Shown here: one piece after another, positions 11,501 to 23,790 of the stretch
Numbering within the stretch: position 1 is the stretch's first letter
Layout of the letters: each line of letters opens with the position of its first letter
Assembly (NCBI RefSeq): GCF_040115645.1
Contig: NC_089543.1
Coordinates: 3,286,001 to 3,350,000, forward strand
Length of the DNA: 64,000 nt
Direction of reading: 5' to 3'
Source of the DNA: Euwallacea fornicatus
Taxonomy: Eukaryota > Arthropoda > Insecta > Coleoptera > Curculionidae
Made by a program: the position numbers and the translations under genes
The notes under the pieces: generated by a model
Told to the model about the DNA's origin: nothing
Databases searched by the model: none
What the model saw: only the letters and a program-made list of their open reading frames with translations

Positions 11501-13692
11501 TGTAGACTTGTGCGGCGGCAAAATAAGTCGGATGGTTATTCCATTTTGGAGGCGACGTGCAATTTAGTTGGTGCATCTTTATTTACTTTATCTTTGTTTC
11601 TTTAACAATTCAAATTAGGAGTTGTGAACCCACATTTCGCCTGTTTCCATTTCAATGGCAAATCTGTTTAGTTTACATATTTATGTTATCAGAAAACCCT
11701 CTATTGCGAACACTCATTTGTCTACATTCATAAAGCGGATATTAATAATCCCCCTATCATTTTTATGCAAATGCAATTACTAGGCGTACAAGCCTTGAAA
11801 TGTTAAGCCAGATGTATGGATTTATGTCCTTTGTGCCTTCGTATAGGGACCGCATTCTGCAGCAAGTTCACTTAACGTAAAATGCTAAAACTTAAAATAC
11901 CGATAACTAGATACACCGAACAAAGTTCGGTAACGAGCAATATATGCAAATCAGTGCCATTATACTGGCACTCCGTGAATATACATGTTATAAAAACATT
12001 TTGCAAGGAGGGGCTTTTTATTGTTGTTTTGTACTTAAAAAGATATTAAGAAGAGCTATTTGAACTAATTAGGAACCATGTCAGCTTTTGAATATTATTC
12101 AAGATACCCTCAAGATGCTTCTGTGTGGGGCAAATTTGATACCCATTTACTTTACAAAAGACATTATTGCATTTTGAAGGGCGAGGGTACTAAAGGAATA
12201 ATCTTAAGGGATATTTATGAATAGATTTATTTCTGTACCGATTTTCATATTCCCACTCTCCTCTCAGAGGAAATTAATGTATTCACTGAATAAATTTTTC
12301 TAATATATTCATTAAAAGACAAAATTTCAATGATTTCTATATTTTTCGAGTTACACTTCAGAACTGGGAAAATTTTAGTGCTAATTTGGGGATGTCCGAT
12401 CGCATGTATTTAAAAAATTGCTGATTTTTCGGTAAATTGATTTAGTCGTCATTGGACTGTTGTGAATTTGTACTCAACAAGAATGTCGTAAAATTGTCAG
12501 TTAAATGAAAATTGCCAATTCCAGTGAGTCCCGGCAAAGTGAAAACCTACAAAAATACTATTAATCGAATCGCTGCCATTCTGAAACGATAACAACATTG
12601 TTTATGGGGTTTTATATGACACAAAGCGCATTTGCACTATTTTTCAAACGAAATTTCAGATCATTTGAAAAATACCACTGCAAAGTATTTTATTTATCGT
12701 GTCAACAATGCAGATATTCGCGGTTATGGCCAGCTGTTGGCGTATTGTATTGCGGCCTTTTAAATCATATTTACTATAATGTCCCGTTGTGTAACGTTCA
12801 GACTAAATAGCGTTTTTAATTTAAATTGTTCATTTGTAGGCTGGTAATAAATAACCGCTTACATGAGTCGCAATTAGCGTTGAACGTATTTGATTTAAAA
12901 AGTGAATGCCTGCACAAACATGCAGCGGTTTAAGCGAACTTCATTGAATATTTACGAAAGCTATTTCAAAAATTCATATGTTAAATGCATGTGCAATGAA
13001 GTCTTGCTCTATACTACACGCTATAGAATTGTTTCAATTTCAAACACCTTAATTTGTCTCGTTATTTAGTTATTTCACCAAAAAGAGTGTTAAAATTGAA
13101 AAAAAAAAGATTTGACCTGTTAATAAACCCTTCGCACCCTAATCCTCATCAGCTATTGGACGGAATTATTATCAGTGACTGTGTGCGGACAAATTTCAAC
13201 ATTAACTGCATTAAACATATTCATTTCAATTACGACGACAAAATGTATTTTAAGACATAATTCGCAGGGTATCCTAATAAAACTTCCTAAGCAATAAATT
13301 ATTTAGGCGGCATATTTAATTTACGGTTAAATTTTCCTGCAGCATGCATACAGACTCGTTAATATTTCTGCAACACGTATACCTACTAAATGAGATGCAT
13401 TAACTTTGCACAGTATACTCCGTCGCAGCAATTTCGCGACGTTGTATAGCACCTCTCGAAACTGCAGAAACACCTTCATCCCCAGCTCGAAAATTAACAT
13501 GTTTTTGTGTATATATATGGGAATCAAAGAACAGTATTACCGTTCTACCATCAAAGATTCTTAAATACAAACCGAATAGGTAACAAAAGTAGAAAAAATT
13601 ATCGAAATTACATCTACATGAGTGACATTTAAAAAAAAACGCAATAAAAAAACAAGAGATTTCTATCATTAAAATAGTTCTCTGTCTATCTA
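8582..13692. other. non-coding, no recognisable gene
   Basis: A+T-rich DNA with octamer-like words (for example TATGCAAAT near 11944) but no gene. The longest open frame, 10235-10480 (plus, 81 codons), has no recognisable motif. Likely intronic or intergenic. Confidence 0.45.
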
Positions 13693-14279
13693 CAGGGTGA
13701 GTCTTAAGTAATGGGACACAGAGCAACGATGGATTTATGACATAAAAATAATGCAATATAGATAAATTTATGTTATACCAAAAGTTGAAAATAACTGAGA
13801 TACAGGGTGCCAAAGTTGAAAAATTAAATCAAATTTTCCTCAATATCTCTGGAACCGTTCGGGCTAATTTCACGAAATTTATTATATAGGGGTTTTTGGA
13901 GATGATCAATTCAAATTTATCGACGATTTCGGTGTATCTTCTAGAGGGTGCCACAATCGACAATTAGGAGTCATTTAAGCCATTTAAACTTTTTTGTGCC
14001 ACGGCGTATGTCATTTTGTCCTCATAAAATTTGTTCCTCTACCTTTTCTAGTTAAAAAAGTTATACCTTATTGGTGTCGCTAGGAGCAACGGTTTTCGAG
14101 AAATTCAATTAAATAACTTAAATTCCCATTTTTTCTACTTGTTGACATGTAACAACATAGTTTTTTTGTATTGTTAAAAAAGCACAAAGATTATATGAAA
14201 ACATTTTAATACTGTAGTTGGTCTTCTATTGACATATTTATTTAAGCTCCAAACGAATATTTTAACAATAACAAAAAAT

Positions 14280-14765
14280 TAAAAATTAAACATATCTTTC
14301 TGTGACAATAAATGTTCGACGTATCCACCATTTACTTGGATACATTTTGCAATTCTTTTACAGAACGACCTCTTTATTTTAAATAGCAATTGTTCATTCC
14401 GAAATAATGTGGCTGTATTTTGAATTTTTTTAAATAATTTTTCAGGTGTATTTATTGTATTTTGGTAAACGGAAGATTACATGTAACCCCATACACAAAA
14501 GTCCATAGGATCGAAGTCGGGGCTACGTGGGGGCCAGGGTATTTCAAATCCACGTCATATACAACGATTGGCAAAACGTGTACTTAACAAATCCCTTACT
14601 GGACGGGAAAAATGTACGGGTGCGCCGTTTTGCAAAAAAACATTGCTTGCCTTAAATTCAGAGGCACATCATCAAGAAGGTTCCCTAGTTCATTTTGGAG
14701 GAACTCTAAGTACAGAGGACCATTCAATTTGGGTGGTAATACATAGGGTCCTATGAAATAGTTAT
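14280..14765 (-). pseudogene. decayed mariner-like transposase, C-terminal part
   Basis: Reading the minus strand gives NYFIGPYVLPPKLNG, then LYLEFLQNELGNLLDDVPLN, then after frameshifts IPWPPRSPDFDPMDFCVWGY. These are the IGP-LP--LNG, FL---L--LL--VPL and WPPRSPDL-P-DFFLWG blocks of the IS630/Tc1/mariner-type transposases common in insects. The final block includes the last catalytic acidic residues of the DDE/D core. The stretch between VPLN and IPWPPRS, which normally holds FQHDGAPPHF, is shifted and damaged. There is a stop right after WGYM, and the N-terminal DNA-binding half is absent. Not functional. Confidence 0.85.
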
Positions 14766-14887
14766 CAAATAATTTTTTATTTTAATTAAATTGTAAATTT
14801 ATTTGTATACTTTACAAACACAATGCAGTGAAACTGAATTTTTGTTTGACATATCTTTGTTTTCATATGTTATATCATTCATTTGTT

Positions 14888-15073
14888 TTATCATAGACTA
14901 CTTTTTTTTTTCGAGGAGGTGGGAATCTTCTTAAGACACCTGGCTTCGACGTGCAACCAGGTAGCGTGGGATTTGACCGACCATTATGTCGCCCGCCTAC
15001 CCACTAAAACCACCTCCCCTCTTCGCCCCGGTATCGCCTTTCGGCATCCCTTCAGGGCTTATCATAGACTACT
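14888..15073 (-). mobile_element. 5'-truncated LINE 3' end nested in the DNA transposon
   Basis: A G+C-richer segment of about 156 bp (14903-15058) is bounded by a perfect 15-bp direct repeat, TTATCATAGACTACT, at 14888-14902 and 15059-15073. Just inside the left copy is a run of T (about 14902-14914), which is a poly(A) tail on the minus strand. A target duplication of variable length plus a poly(A) end is the signature of target-primed reverse transcription. The body resembles the 3' end of an R1/Jockey-type insect LINE, but the clade is only a guess. It post-dates the surrounding element because it splits it. Confidence 0.85.
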
Positions 15074-15774
15074 AAGATAAAGTAACGTCATAATTTTTTT
15101 TGTTATTGTTAAAATATTCGTTTGGAGCTTAAATAAATATGTCAATAGAAGACCAACTACAGTATTAAAATGTTTTCATATAATTTTTGTGCTTTTTTAA
15201 CAATACAAAAAAATTTTGTTGTTACATGTCAACAAGTAGAAAAAATGGGAATTTAAGTTATTTAATTGAATTTCTCGAAAACCGTTGCTCCTAGCGACAC
15301 CAATAAGGTATAACTTTTTTAACTAGAAAAGGTAGAGGAACAAATTTTATGAGGACAAAATGACATACGCCGTGGCACAAAAAAGTTTAAATGGCTTAAA
15401 TGACTCCTAATTGTCGATTGTGGCACCCTCTAGAAGATACACCGAAATCGTCGATAAATTTGAATTGATCATCTCCAAAAACCCCTATATAATAAATTTC
15501 GTGAAATTAGCCCGAACGGTTCCAGAGATATTGAGGAAAATTTGATTTAATTTTTCAACTTTGGCACCCTGTATCTCAGTTATTTTCAACTTTTGGTATA
15601 ACATAAATTTATCTATATTGCATTATTTTTATGTCATAAATCCATCGTTGCTCTGTGTCCCATTATTTAAGACTCACCCTGTATATAGAGATAAAGTTTT
15701 TCGCATAGTTTCCCTACGAGACGCAACACAATAAAAAACATAAAAAAGCATTTTTGATTCTAAAGACACACGGC

Positions 15775-16150
15775 CAGTTAGTTAGAGACTGGACAGTGTG
15801 AGATTCACCTTCGCACTCTCCCCTATTGAGTCCAGTGATCAGATGCGTGGAGAGAACGAGATGAACGAGATGCCTTTGCTGCTGGGATTCCCAGGTACCT
15901 CTAAGATTTCGTGTTGTTTATTGGAACAACTATAGTTCTCTTATCTCTCCTGCCACTGAGAATAACTTCTTCAGAAATTTCCGGAGTTCAGCTCAAGGCA
16001 CCGTCATGAAGCAATACCTCGCATCTCCTTATTGCCTCGTTAGTTTTATCGATGAGCTGATACCTGTTTTCGACATATACGACTAGAGCTACATCATCTG
16101 CTTATCCCACCGGGAAACACATAAGACTACAACACAACCAGATTTTTCTT
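15775..16150 (-). mobile_element. non-LTR retrotransposon relic (R1-like reverse transcriptase)
   Basis: On the minus strand the translation reads VG, stop, ADDVALVVYVENRYQL, then NEAIRRCEVLLHDGALS, then ISEEVILSGRRDKRTIVV, then RYLGIP. This is the YADD catalytic block (about 16090-16108, its Tyr codon mutated to a stop) followed by the helix and the K/SGRR and YLGI blocks of an R1/I/Jockey-type LINE reverse transcriptase. Frame is preserved over about 75 codons with a few stops. The start of the palm and everything beyond YLGIP have decayed. No target duplication was found. It lies only about 100 bp from the mariner-like element. Confidence 0.85.
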
Positions 16151-18314
16151 TGGGTAAAATGGTTTAATAAGATATTCCGTGGGTAGCCGGATATTTGTCA
16201 GTTTTGTAATTATTAAATAATACAGAGCTAGGAAGCACTATTAAATGCATTTTTAACGCCTATCGCTGTGAAGGCGCACTATTTTTCCCTTATTCTGCGG
16301 GTTTTAGCTTGAATGGTTTTTTCCATTATATTCTACATCGTCAAATTTCCTGTCCGATGGTTTCCTCCCAGTTATATACCAATCTATGTGTAATTAGACG
16401 CTCGTGCACGTTTGTCTTGAGAATTTAGTTTACCAGGAAAAATAGCATCTGGGCTCTTGGATCGTCCATTTTTTTTGTCCAGTTTATTCAACAGAGCTAA
16501 GCTGCCTTTCTCCAGTTCTTAGAAATTTTTGATTTTCTCAAAACTGATTAACTCCTCTGAGGATTCCGTCAAGTTGTTTGGATGCAGAGTTTTATAAGTG
16601 CTAAGATATTTTGTGATAAGGTTGGCGATAGGTCTTTGATAAATTCCCGCGTGATGACACTGGTGATGCTTACAGGTGTTAAGTCTTTTAGGCCTTTTTC
16701 TATAACTGCCGCCATGTAGATCTTCATTTGGCTTGTTGCACAATTTACTATCCTTTTCTGAGTGTGAATGTTTATTTATAATAGCAACATTCATGCCGCA
16801 GAGGAGAGATAAATTGAAGTTAGTTCATGTTAGGAGGGAAAATACAATAAAAATATCTTGAAATCTCAAAACTTTTCAAACTGAAGTTTTAACAGTCTTT
16901 TAGTTTGAGAAGATTTACGCATGCTGTAATCTTCTATAAAGTAATGAACGTTGAAATTTTGTCCAACATATTTTTACGTCCATCCAGCCATTTGTTAAAT
17001 TTGATTAGAGTGAATCAAAGCCTTATTTTCTCGCACATTTTCTTGCAATCGATCCAAAAAATCCTTAATATACAGAGTTTCTTAAAGTGTGCGAAGAACT
17101 TTAGAAGGTGATAGTGTGCACACTTGCAGTTATTTGATGAAGCTTTTGAAAATGTTGTTGAGTATATTAAGAACGTTGATATATTTCATAAAGTAATTTA
17201 GGCTAAGAATGTTCAAACAATTTTTTGCTCGAAGAGATCTTTAACGATCTTTAAGGTAGCAAGGATAATATAGGTTTAAAGCAAGAATATTAACGTAAAT
17301 GAACGTATTTTATTATAGACTATTATCATTCAGCTTATTTGAGTTCGGCGAAACCGTTAAATAAAATTCATTGGAATTGTATCATTTTTCTGCCGTTTTG
17401 ACGATAAATTAGGATATTTGAGAAGGATTACGTTTTATTTTGTAAAAGCATATATAAACATATAAGGCTGTGTGTTTTTGAGAGGAGCAATAATTCAAGC
17501 TCTTATCCTTAAAACCCCAACAATTTTCTTTAATGCTCCGAATATTTAAAAATAAAATTCATTCAAATTAAAGGTCTTTCCCTTTAATTTGTGCAGTTTT
17601 TATGACAAAATATCCCCTCGTTTAGCTTTGCTTTTGTTTCGGTGGAACATAATAATGGATTTTTGTATTAAAAGGGTAAGAAGAACGATTCTTCTTTTGC
17701 TAACGCGAAAGTCGATAGTGTTGGTACACTCTTTTGTTCCTGTAACGAGGGGTTTCTTATCGACCTTGGAGCCGGTTTTTTATTTTCAGGAGGGGATTGT
17801 AGACTAGGGATTATGCAATTTATTCGTTGTCCTTATCAGCAACCAATTTTGCTGTTAATTAGTTAATCGAATCAGCCGGCTTTGGGATAATGTTGCCTTG
17901 CTTGAGATATTTTATGGGTTTGAAATAAATTATGTTGTAAAAAAGTGAAATGACTTGTTAAAGAGAAATGTTCACAAATGAGGAGTCTTTTTATGTAACT
18001 GGACCACTATTTCTTGTAGCAAGGTGCAATTATAGGGACACTTTAAATAAGCTTACAGTAAATTTCGAAAATATAATCCAACAAAATCTAAATTAAAATA
18101 TACTAAAATATAAACGAAAACTTCCTGACAATCTCGTCGTTCATTTTACGCAGAAGGAAATCAACGCTTAAGTTTCAAACGCCTGAAAAAACTTCGTTTA
18201 AAATTCAAATATAGGGAAAATAATTGTAAAAAAAAACGTTTAGGCAACATTTAATTTAAATTTAAGGCACAATTCCGTTCCCGATTTGCCGGCGCGTACA
18301 TTTTAATGTTAATA

Positions 18315-18425
18315 TTGGGAAAGTTCGAGGATAAAGCTACATTATGCAAAAACCAACTGGAGGGAATGAAGGAAGAATAGCGAAGAACAAGGGGACGATG
18401 GGGACGGAACCTAATTTAATCATAT
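18315..18425 (+). repeat. dispersed repeat, copy 1
   Basis: Contains ACATTATGCAAAA, then GAATGAAGGAAGAATAGC, then AAGAACAAGGGGA, then GGAACCTAATTTAAT. The same words in the same order occur in reverse complement at about 23655-23790. Similarity extends weakly upstream (AATATT, GAAAGTT). Length about 110-130 bp. No terminal repeats were seen. It could be a short interspersed element or paralogous non-coding DNA. Confidence 0.6.
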
Positions 18426-19676
18426 TAAAAAATAAAACATTTAATTTTTATTTCCCTGTTACTGGACCAAAATACGTTGTAAAATGATATAGACGGTGTT
18501 TAAAAATAGCGAAATGTAAAGCAACGAGGTCAAGTTAGAATCTAAAAATAGGAAAAAGAGAAACAATTTCCCTCTCCTTTTCTGTCGAGGGTTAATTACT
18601 CCGCTAGTCTTTGTTGCATTAAAAGCTGGTGCAGAGCTAGTTTAAAACAATGTGAAAAATTCCTGTTAATTTATAATTACTATAAAGCTAGAGCAAGTTG
18701 TTCCCCCAATTAAAGTCTCAGCATTTTTAAGGCTTACAGTTTCATTTACCTTTCTGTTCTTCCATAAATGCGTAATCTACAAATCCTTTGTTTCGCTTTA
18801 CTTCTGGTGAATTTTCACTGCTGAATTTTACGATATTAACATCATATAAAATTCAGAAAATGCATGGATTTATGAGTAAATCTTTTAATGCTTTAATAAC
18901 ACTTTGGACGAATCAAAAAATTCTCTGTATAACAGTGTAAACTGTAGCGTAAAGAATGTTACTAGCAGAGATGCACGGTACAATAATCAGAAAATTTTTC
19001 AGAAAAACCGAAAGTTCGTACTAAGATTATCAATTCTTTTAATTTATGTACTTACTCGACATTTAAAAACTCATTCAGTTTCCATAAATTTCAGACACAC
19101 AAATAAGTTAATATTTTAAGTTTTTCATTTACCCAGCTTTACTTCCTATATTCTCTTTACTTGTATGGGTGTTGTATTGACATGGAGGAATTCACTGATT
19201 CAAATTTTAGTTGAAATAAACCTTTTTAGTTAAATAAAATGTGGTGTTCTGATACATGAAGGTGCTTATTCCAAACTCTGCATTTAGTATTAAGAATTCC
19301 CCCATGTCTAAAATGTACATTACTATAATGTAGTTTCCTCTAAATGTTATAAACTCCTTCCCACCGTGGCAAAAAGCAATATAACCTCTTGTAAAGCAGG
19401 CGGGCAACTTAAAAGCATATATGTAAGAAGTAAAATTTATCACAGAGAGAAGTTGCCATGTTACCTTAAAATTGAATTTCACTGAAATGTTTTATAAAGC
19501 CATAAAGATAAACATACTTTACGCACATTAAAGAAAAAATATAGTCCCTCAGTGGAAGGGTGTTTGTTTTTTATTCTTTTTGTGATATATGTACTGATAT
19601 AACCTATCACACTGTAGGATTTTCTTTTTGGTATCTTAGTGGAGGGAAGACTAATGTAATAATGTCCTTGTTAGAG

Positions 19677-19710
19677 AGAAAATGTTAAATATTGGTATTT
19701 AACATTTTCT
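19677..19710. repeat. perfect hairpin, 15-bp stem
   Basis: AGAAAATGTTAAATA, a TTGG loop, then its exact reverse complement TATTTAACATTTTCT. A 15-bp perfect stem with a 4-nt loop is unusual even in A+T-rich DNA. It could be a small foldback sequence, a structured RNA segment or a cruciform. No gene is adjacent. Confidence 0.7.
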
Positions 19711-20949
19711 ACGTAGCTATTTAGCAATTTTTAATTTAGAACACTACAACAATATTATTATTGTCCATCGCAAACGTAGGAAAAAAATCATAATGTAATC
19801 ACTTTGTAATAATATATGTGTAATTTGGATGCGGCTTTTTAGTAAAAAATTAAATTTGTGTAAAATATTTAAATTTCTTTATGATCCAAAGTTCGAGTCC
19901 TGTAGAGCACTAAACAAGGTGAAGTTCACAGACGATTTATGCCCCTCTATTTCTATTTATTGCAGTCAGTCCGGCAAGAACGAACGAATAATCCCATTAA
20001 TCTGCTAGAGAACCCAAACTGACGCCCGAGCTTAATTATATGAAACTATCATGGTCAACCCCCTAGGGAGCCTTGCCTTGATCTGTATGAATAATGTTCA
20101 AATTTGCTCGATCATTTAGTAAGTCATTACTTTCTCAGGAAAGCACACAAGATTTGTCACACATAATCTGACGGAAATAACAGACCTATAATTACATTAA
20201 ATATGTACTACATATAAGTAATTTTCGAATACTTGGTTTAAGAATATGCAGGCTGAAGGGAGGTTTGTGATTTCTCGTCGTACTGGAGTCACTTTTTTTT
20301 TGAGAATCGGACAGATTTTGTTCATCTTCCGTATATGCATTAGAAAAATTACTTGATTTTAAAATGAGATTAAAAATATGTTTTAATGATTCCGACACAA
20401 TAAAACCGCAATCTCATGCAAGAAAGCTAGGAAAATAGTCTACCATGGAAGTGATTTTATCTTTAATACCTACAAGCTTTTCATGTACATGTTTTTATCA
20501 AAGTAAAATATTACTAAAATATGGATATTTTGCACTGCAATTTTCCTCAAAACACTTGATTGTAGTCAATAGTGTTCCAAATTAAATGTGGTCACAATGT
20601 TAATAAATTTGCATGCATTTGTTATGAATCATTTAAAAAATAAAAAAAGCAACATAATCTATATGTTGAATTGAAAACGTTTATGTTTTATATACGTTTC
20701 AAATTCCAAAAATTATGCCAGCTTATCCTTACTTGGAACACAAAGATTAAAAACATAAATTACAAAGAGTACAAGGACATGGTAATTTTCGATAAATAAT
20801 AGTTTTTTTGGCTATTTTTGCAAGCTTCGACCAAAAGATCGAACTGATAAGGGTCATTTAAAACTAATTATATGCTCCGCTTTATAACTGCGACTTTTAA
20901 AGAACAGAACCTAACATGAGATTGAGAGTTGAGAACTTTAAATCTTATA

Positions 20950-22353
20950 CAGTGCTTGGAAAAAGTATTGCAACCCGTTTATAACTTTCATAAATTCGTT
21001 ATTTTAACAAAACGTTTAAACACGTCTAATTTTATTTTGAAAAAGGCATTTAATAGATTATTTTCGATGTTAAAAATGTTTACCTCTATTCAGCTGCCTA
21101 TCCCAAAATTTTATTTTCAAATCGAACGCTACCCATTGTAGTATATCAAATGAAAGATTAATAATTGATAATTCAAAAGAGGATACAACGCCATCCTCGG
21201 AAGTAATATTGCATCTACAGTTTCCCTTTAAAAAAATTTAGAACAAAATTCACATCCTTCAACGATTATAATTTTTAGACTTTGTTTTCTAGATAAACAA
21301 TCCTTTCTTATATCAGTTTGAAATAGAGCTAAAAAATTATTATATTTTTTCACTTAATAAGACGTAGAAGTCCCAAATCACTATTAACGTGAACAATTTT
21401 TAATACAAAATATTTTGTTTTTCATATAATTCATTAATAGTTGAATCTAATTTTTACCCACCTACTACAGTCAGGATATTAAAAAAAAGGAATCGTCGTT
21501 GAATGCAGTTTCTGCATATGCAACATCTTCAAAAACTCTATCTATAGATGGACATAATTGGTCATCAATTGATCGGTCCATTTTTCATAGAGGCGACTGT
21601 AAACAATGCATCGAACCTGTACTTAGTGCAAAACGACATAGTTCCATCAACCCATGGAGAAAATGGGGAACCAACAGCTAATAATTATTTGGTTCTAATG
21701 AGATGGTGCATCACTTCATTATGCAATGGCTGTGATAGTGTCTTGATGAGATTGTCCCTAGAACGTAGATCGGTAGAAGGGGCGCAATAGAATGGCCGCC
21801 ACGATCTCCGGGTCTTACACCCTTCGATTTTTTTTCTGGGTCACTCAAAAGGTTCTATTTACAAAAATGGACCAGAACATTTATATGATTTGCATCTTAC
21901 AGTTCAAGTAGAATTAAAATAAATAACAAAAGCAACACTGGATAATTGCATAAGGGAGTTCGAGGAACGATCGAGCCATTGCAAACGATTACTGAAGCCC
22001 AATTTAAGCATTTATTGTACGAATTTCAATTTTGCTTGATGTAATAGTAGGTTACTTTATTTCATACCTAATAATTTTATTTTTATGGAAACTGTAGATC
22101 CAATTTTAGTTCTAAGTATATCGTTGTATCTCTTATGGAATTACCTTTCATTTGATATACTACAGTGGATACATTTCAATTTGAAATATGAAAAGTTAGT
22201 GCGGGTAGCTGGATAGGGGTGAAATTTTTGGACATCGGGTATAACGCATTAAATGACTTTTTTTTATATATAATTATATGCACTTAAACGTTATAAAATA
22301 ATATCAGCTTTATGAAAGTTATAAAAGGGTTGCGATACTTTTTACTAGAGCTG
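20950..22353 (+). mobile_element. Tc1/mariner-superfamily DNA transposon with inverted repeats of about 240 bp
   Basis: The left end begins CAGTGCTTGGAAAAAGTATT after TA (20948-20949). The right end, reversed, begins CAGCTCTAGTAAAAAGTATC and both continue GCAACCC, TTTATAACTTTCAT. The right flank reads CA, probably a mutated TA. Weaker similarity runs inward to about 21200 on the left and from about 22115 on the right, including ACTGTAGTATATCAAATGAA-type words, so the arms are about 240 bp. A decayed plus-strand transposase lies between. Arms here are clearly more diverged than those of the element at 13.7 kb, so this is an older insertion of a related superfamily member. Confidence 0.88.
21490..22010 (+). 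pseudogene. decayed mariner-like transposase, C-terminal half
   Basis: Across shifting plus-strand frames one can read GHQLIGPFFIEATVNNASNL (from about 21552), then DGASLHYAMAVIV (about 21705), then WPPRSP-like and PFDFFLW-like pieces (about 21795-21840), and a tail with SSHCKRLL-like residues near 21975. These correspond to the HGxxLIGPFF, FQQDGAPPHYA, WPPRSPDLTPFDFFLWG and C-terminal ERI--C blocks of IS630/Tc1/mariner-type transposases. Stops and frameshifts separate the blocks, and the N-terminal DNA-binding part and first catalytic Asp are not recognisable. Dead copy. Confidence 0.82.
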
Positions 22354-23654
22354 CATATCTTCCGCGTAGGAAGAAATACTGTATGCTAAATCGTATTTCA
22401 AACATTTGCCAGCTTACAGTTCGATGCACAAAAACACCAATTCAGCTCACTTCCCCCTTAAACATAATGCCATTAAACAGAATTCGTTTGAATTAATAAA
22501 ATTTATTTTTGCCACGTAATATATGATGCTATTTACAACCCTCATAAATTTCTCTACAAAAACTTTGTATATTATATGGATAATCTGGCTGATTTACAAG
22601 GGCTTCCTTTAAATCAATTAAAAGCGGTAAAGCGTTACCTTCATCACATTAATACATACAGTGGCAAACGCCAAGATGATTACAAATTGAATAATCCTAT
22701 TAGGAAGTTGTCAGCTTACTCACTTCGAAACATTTATTTCATATCTCGCAATGTATCAAAGGAATAAACCATAGCTAGCTGACATTCAGCGTAAATTACC
22801 TGTAAGGCAGAATTGGGAGGAACAAAAGGATTGCAAACTAAACAACAGCAAATTTAGACACAGACATAAATAATTGCATTACGTTTGGGCGTTTGGCGGT
22901 TGTCAACGTAACGTTGTGGCACGTTTATGATATGTTCGGCTCCTGTTCCATGAAAAATAAATCACGGTAGCTAATGCGGATGTATGTTTTTGTGGAGCTG
23001 GATATGTTACATATTGTGACATTGGACTGTTTTCGTTGAGTGGAACGAAATCCTTTTACATGGTTTTCTAGATATGTAAATATTTCACCCCGCTTCCGAG
23101 CACAGAGTTTATCTTTGAAAATTTAATTTAATAACTTGGACACATGGGATAATAGAAATGGCAAACAAAGAACTTTGCATTCCATAGCTCCCGTAATCAA
23201 AAATAAAAGTGGACACTATTATCTCGTGTCTTTAACTGACATTTGGATGAACGTACAATTGTTCAGGTGGTAAAGTTAAACATACTGAGGCAACGTTTGG
23301 GCCCAGCTCTTAAACCCATTTTCAAAAAAAAAAAAAAACCTAATCGGAGCACTCTGCACTGAGCAAACGAGTCCTCCTTTAAAGATTCTTCCGCATATTA
23401 AGCGCTTGTAAAATTCCGAATTAATTTAAAATAAATGGAGGAGTAAACACAAAGATGCCGGATACAAACCCATTTTCCCTTAGACTCTAACTGAGCTAGC
23501 AAGTTTCACCCGCCTTTAGGGTTTTAAATTATAAATTAATAGGGGATGTAACTTTTTACCTTCCTATAATCCTGCGAGGTAAAAACTTTTAATACAGAAA
23601 GACTGCGGAGGAGTCTTAAAAATTAATGCCCAACCAAAAGTAAAATTGAACTGT

Positions 23655-23790
23655 CGCCTGTTTTAGCCTTATTAAATTAGGTTCTGGTCTCATCACCCTC
23701 TTGTTCTTTGCTATTCTTTCTTCATTCGCGCCGGTCGGTTTTGCATAATGTGAGTTCTCCCTTAACTTTCTAAATATTGATTAAGTTTAA
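23655..23790 (-). repeat. dispersed repeat, copy 2 (inverted)
   Basis: Read on the minus strand: CACATTATGCAAAACCGACC, then GAATGAAGAAAGAATAGCAA, then AGAACAAGAGGG, then AGAACCTAATTTAAT. It matches copy 1 at 18315-18425 in word order with scattered substitutions. The two copies lie 5.3 kb apart in opposite orientation. Confidence 0.6.

Larger units (their letters stand above)
13693..15681 (-). mobile_element. Tc1/mariner-superfamily DNA transposon with inverted repeats of about 590 bp
   Basis: The element starts with CAGGGTGAGTCTTAA and ends with its reverse complement, and is flanked by TA on both sides (13691-13692, 15682-15683), the target duplication expected of the IS630/Tc1/mariner superfamily. 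The terminal inverted repeats run about 13693-14281 and 15094-15681 and look nearly identical by eye, with only a handful of differences. Between them, on the minus strand, is the C-terminal part of a transposase. The 5' half of the gene is missing. A LINE fragment is inserted at 14903-15058. Such long, well-matched arms around a dead gene suggest either arm-to-arm gene conversion or recent movement as a non-autonomous copy. Confidence 0.9.
16151..20949. other. non-coding, with one half of a dispersed repeat
   Basis: No gene recognised. Contains one arm of a dispersed inverted repeat near 18315-18425 and a perfect hairpin at 19677-19710. A candidate acceptor near 19965 leads into a frame of only about 18 codons before a stop, so it is not called. 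Confidence 0.45.

Noticed and set aside
13400..13813. 137-codon minus-strand frame, the longest in the window
   Set aside because: It runs across the left end of the mariner-like element into unrelated flank and has no motif. A chance frame.
19885..19915. GTTCGAGTC word resembling a tRNA T-loop
   Set aside because: No acceptor stem, D-arm or anticodon arm can be folded around it.
23324..23338. Run of 15 A that could be a retroposon tail
   Set aside because: No target duplication and no recognisable body upstream. Treated as a simple homopolymer.
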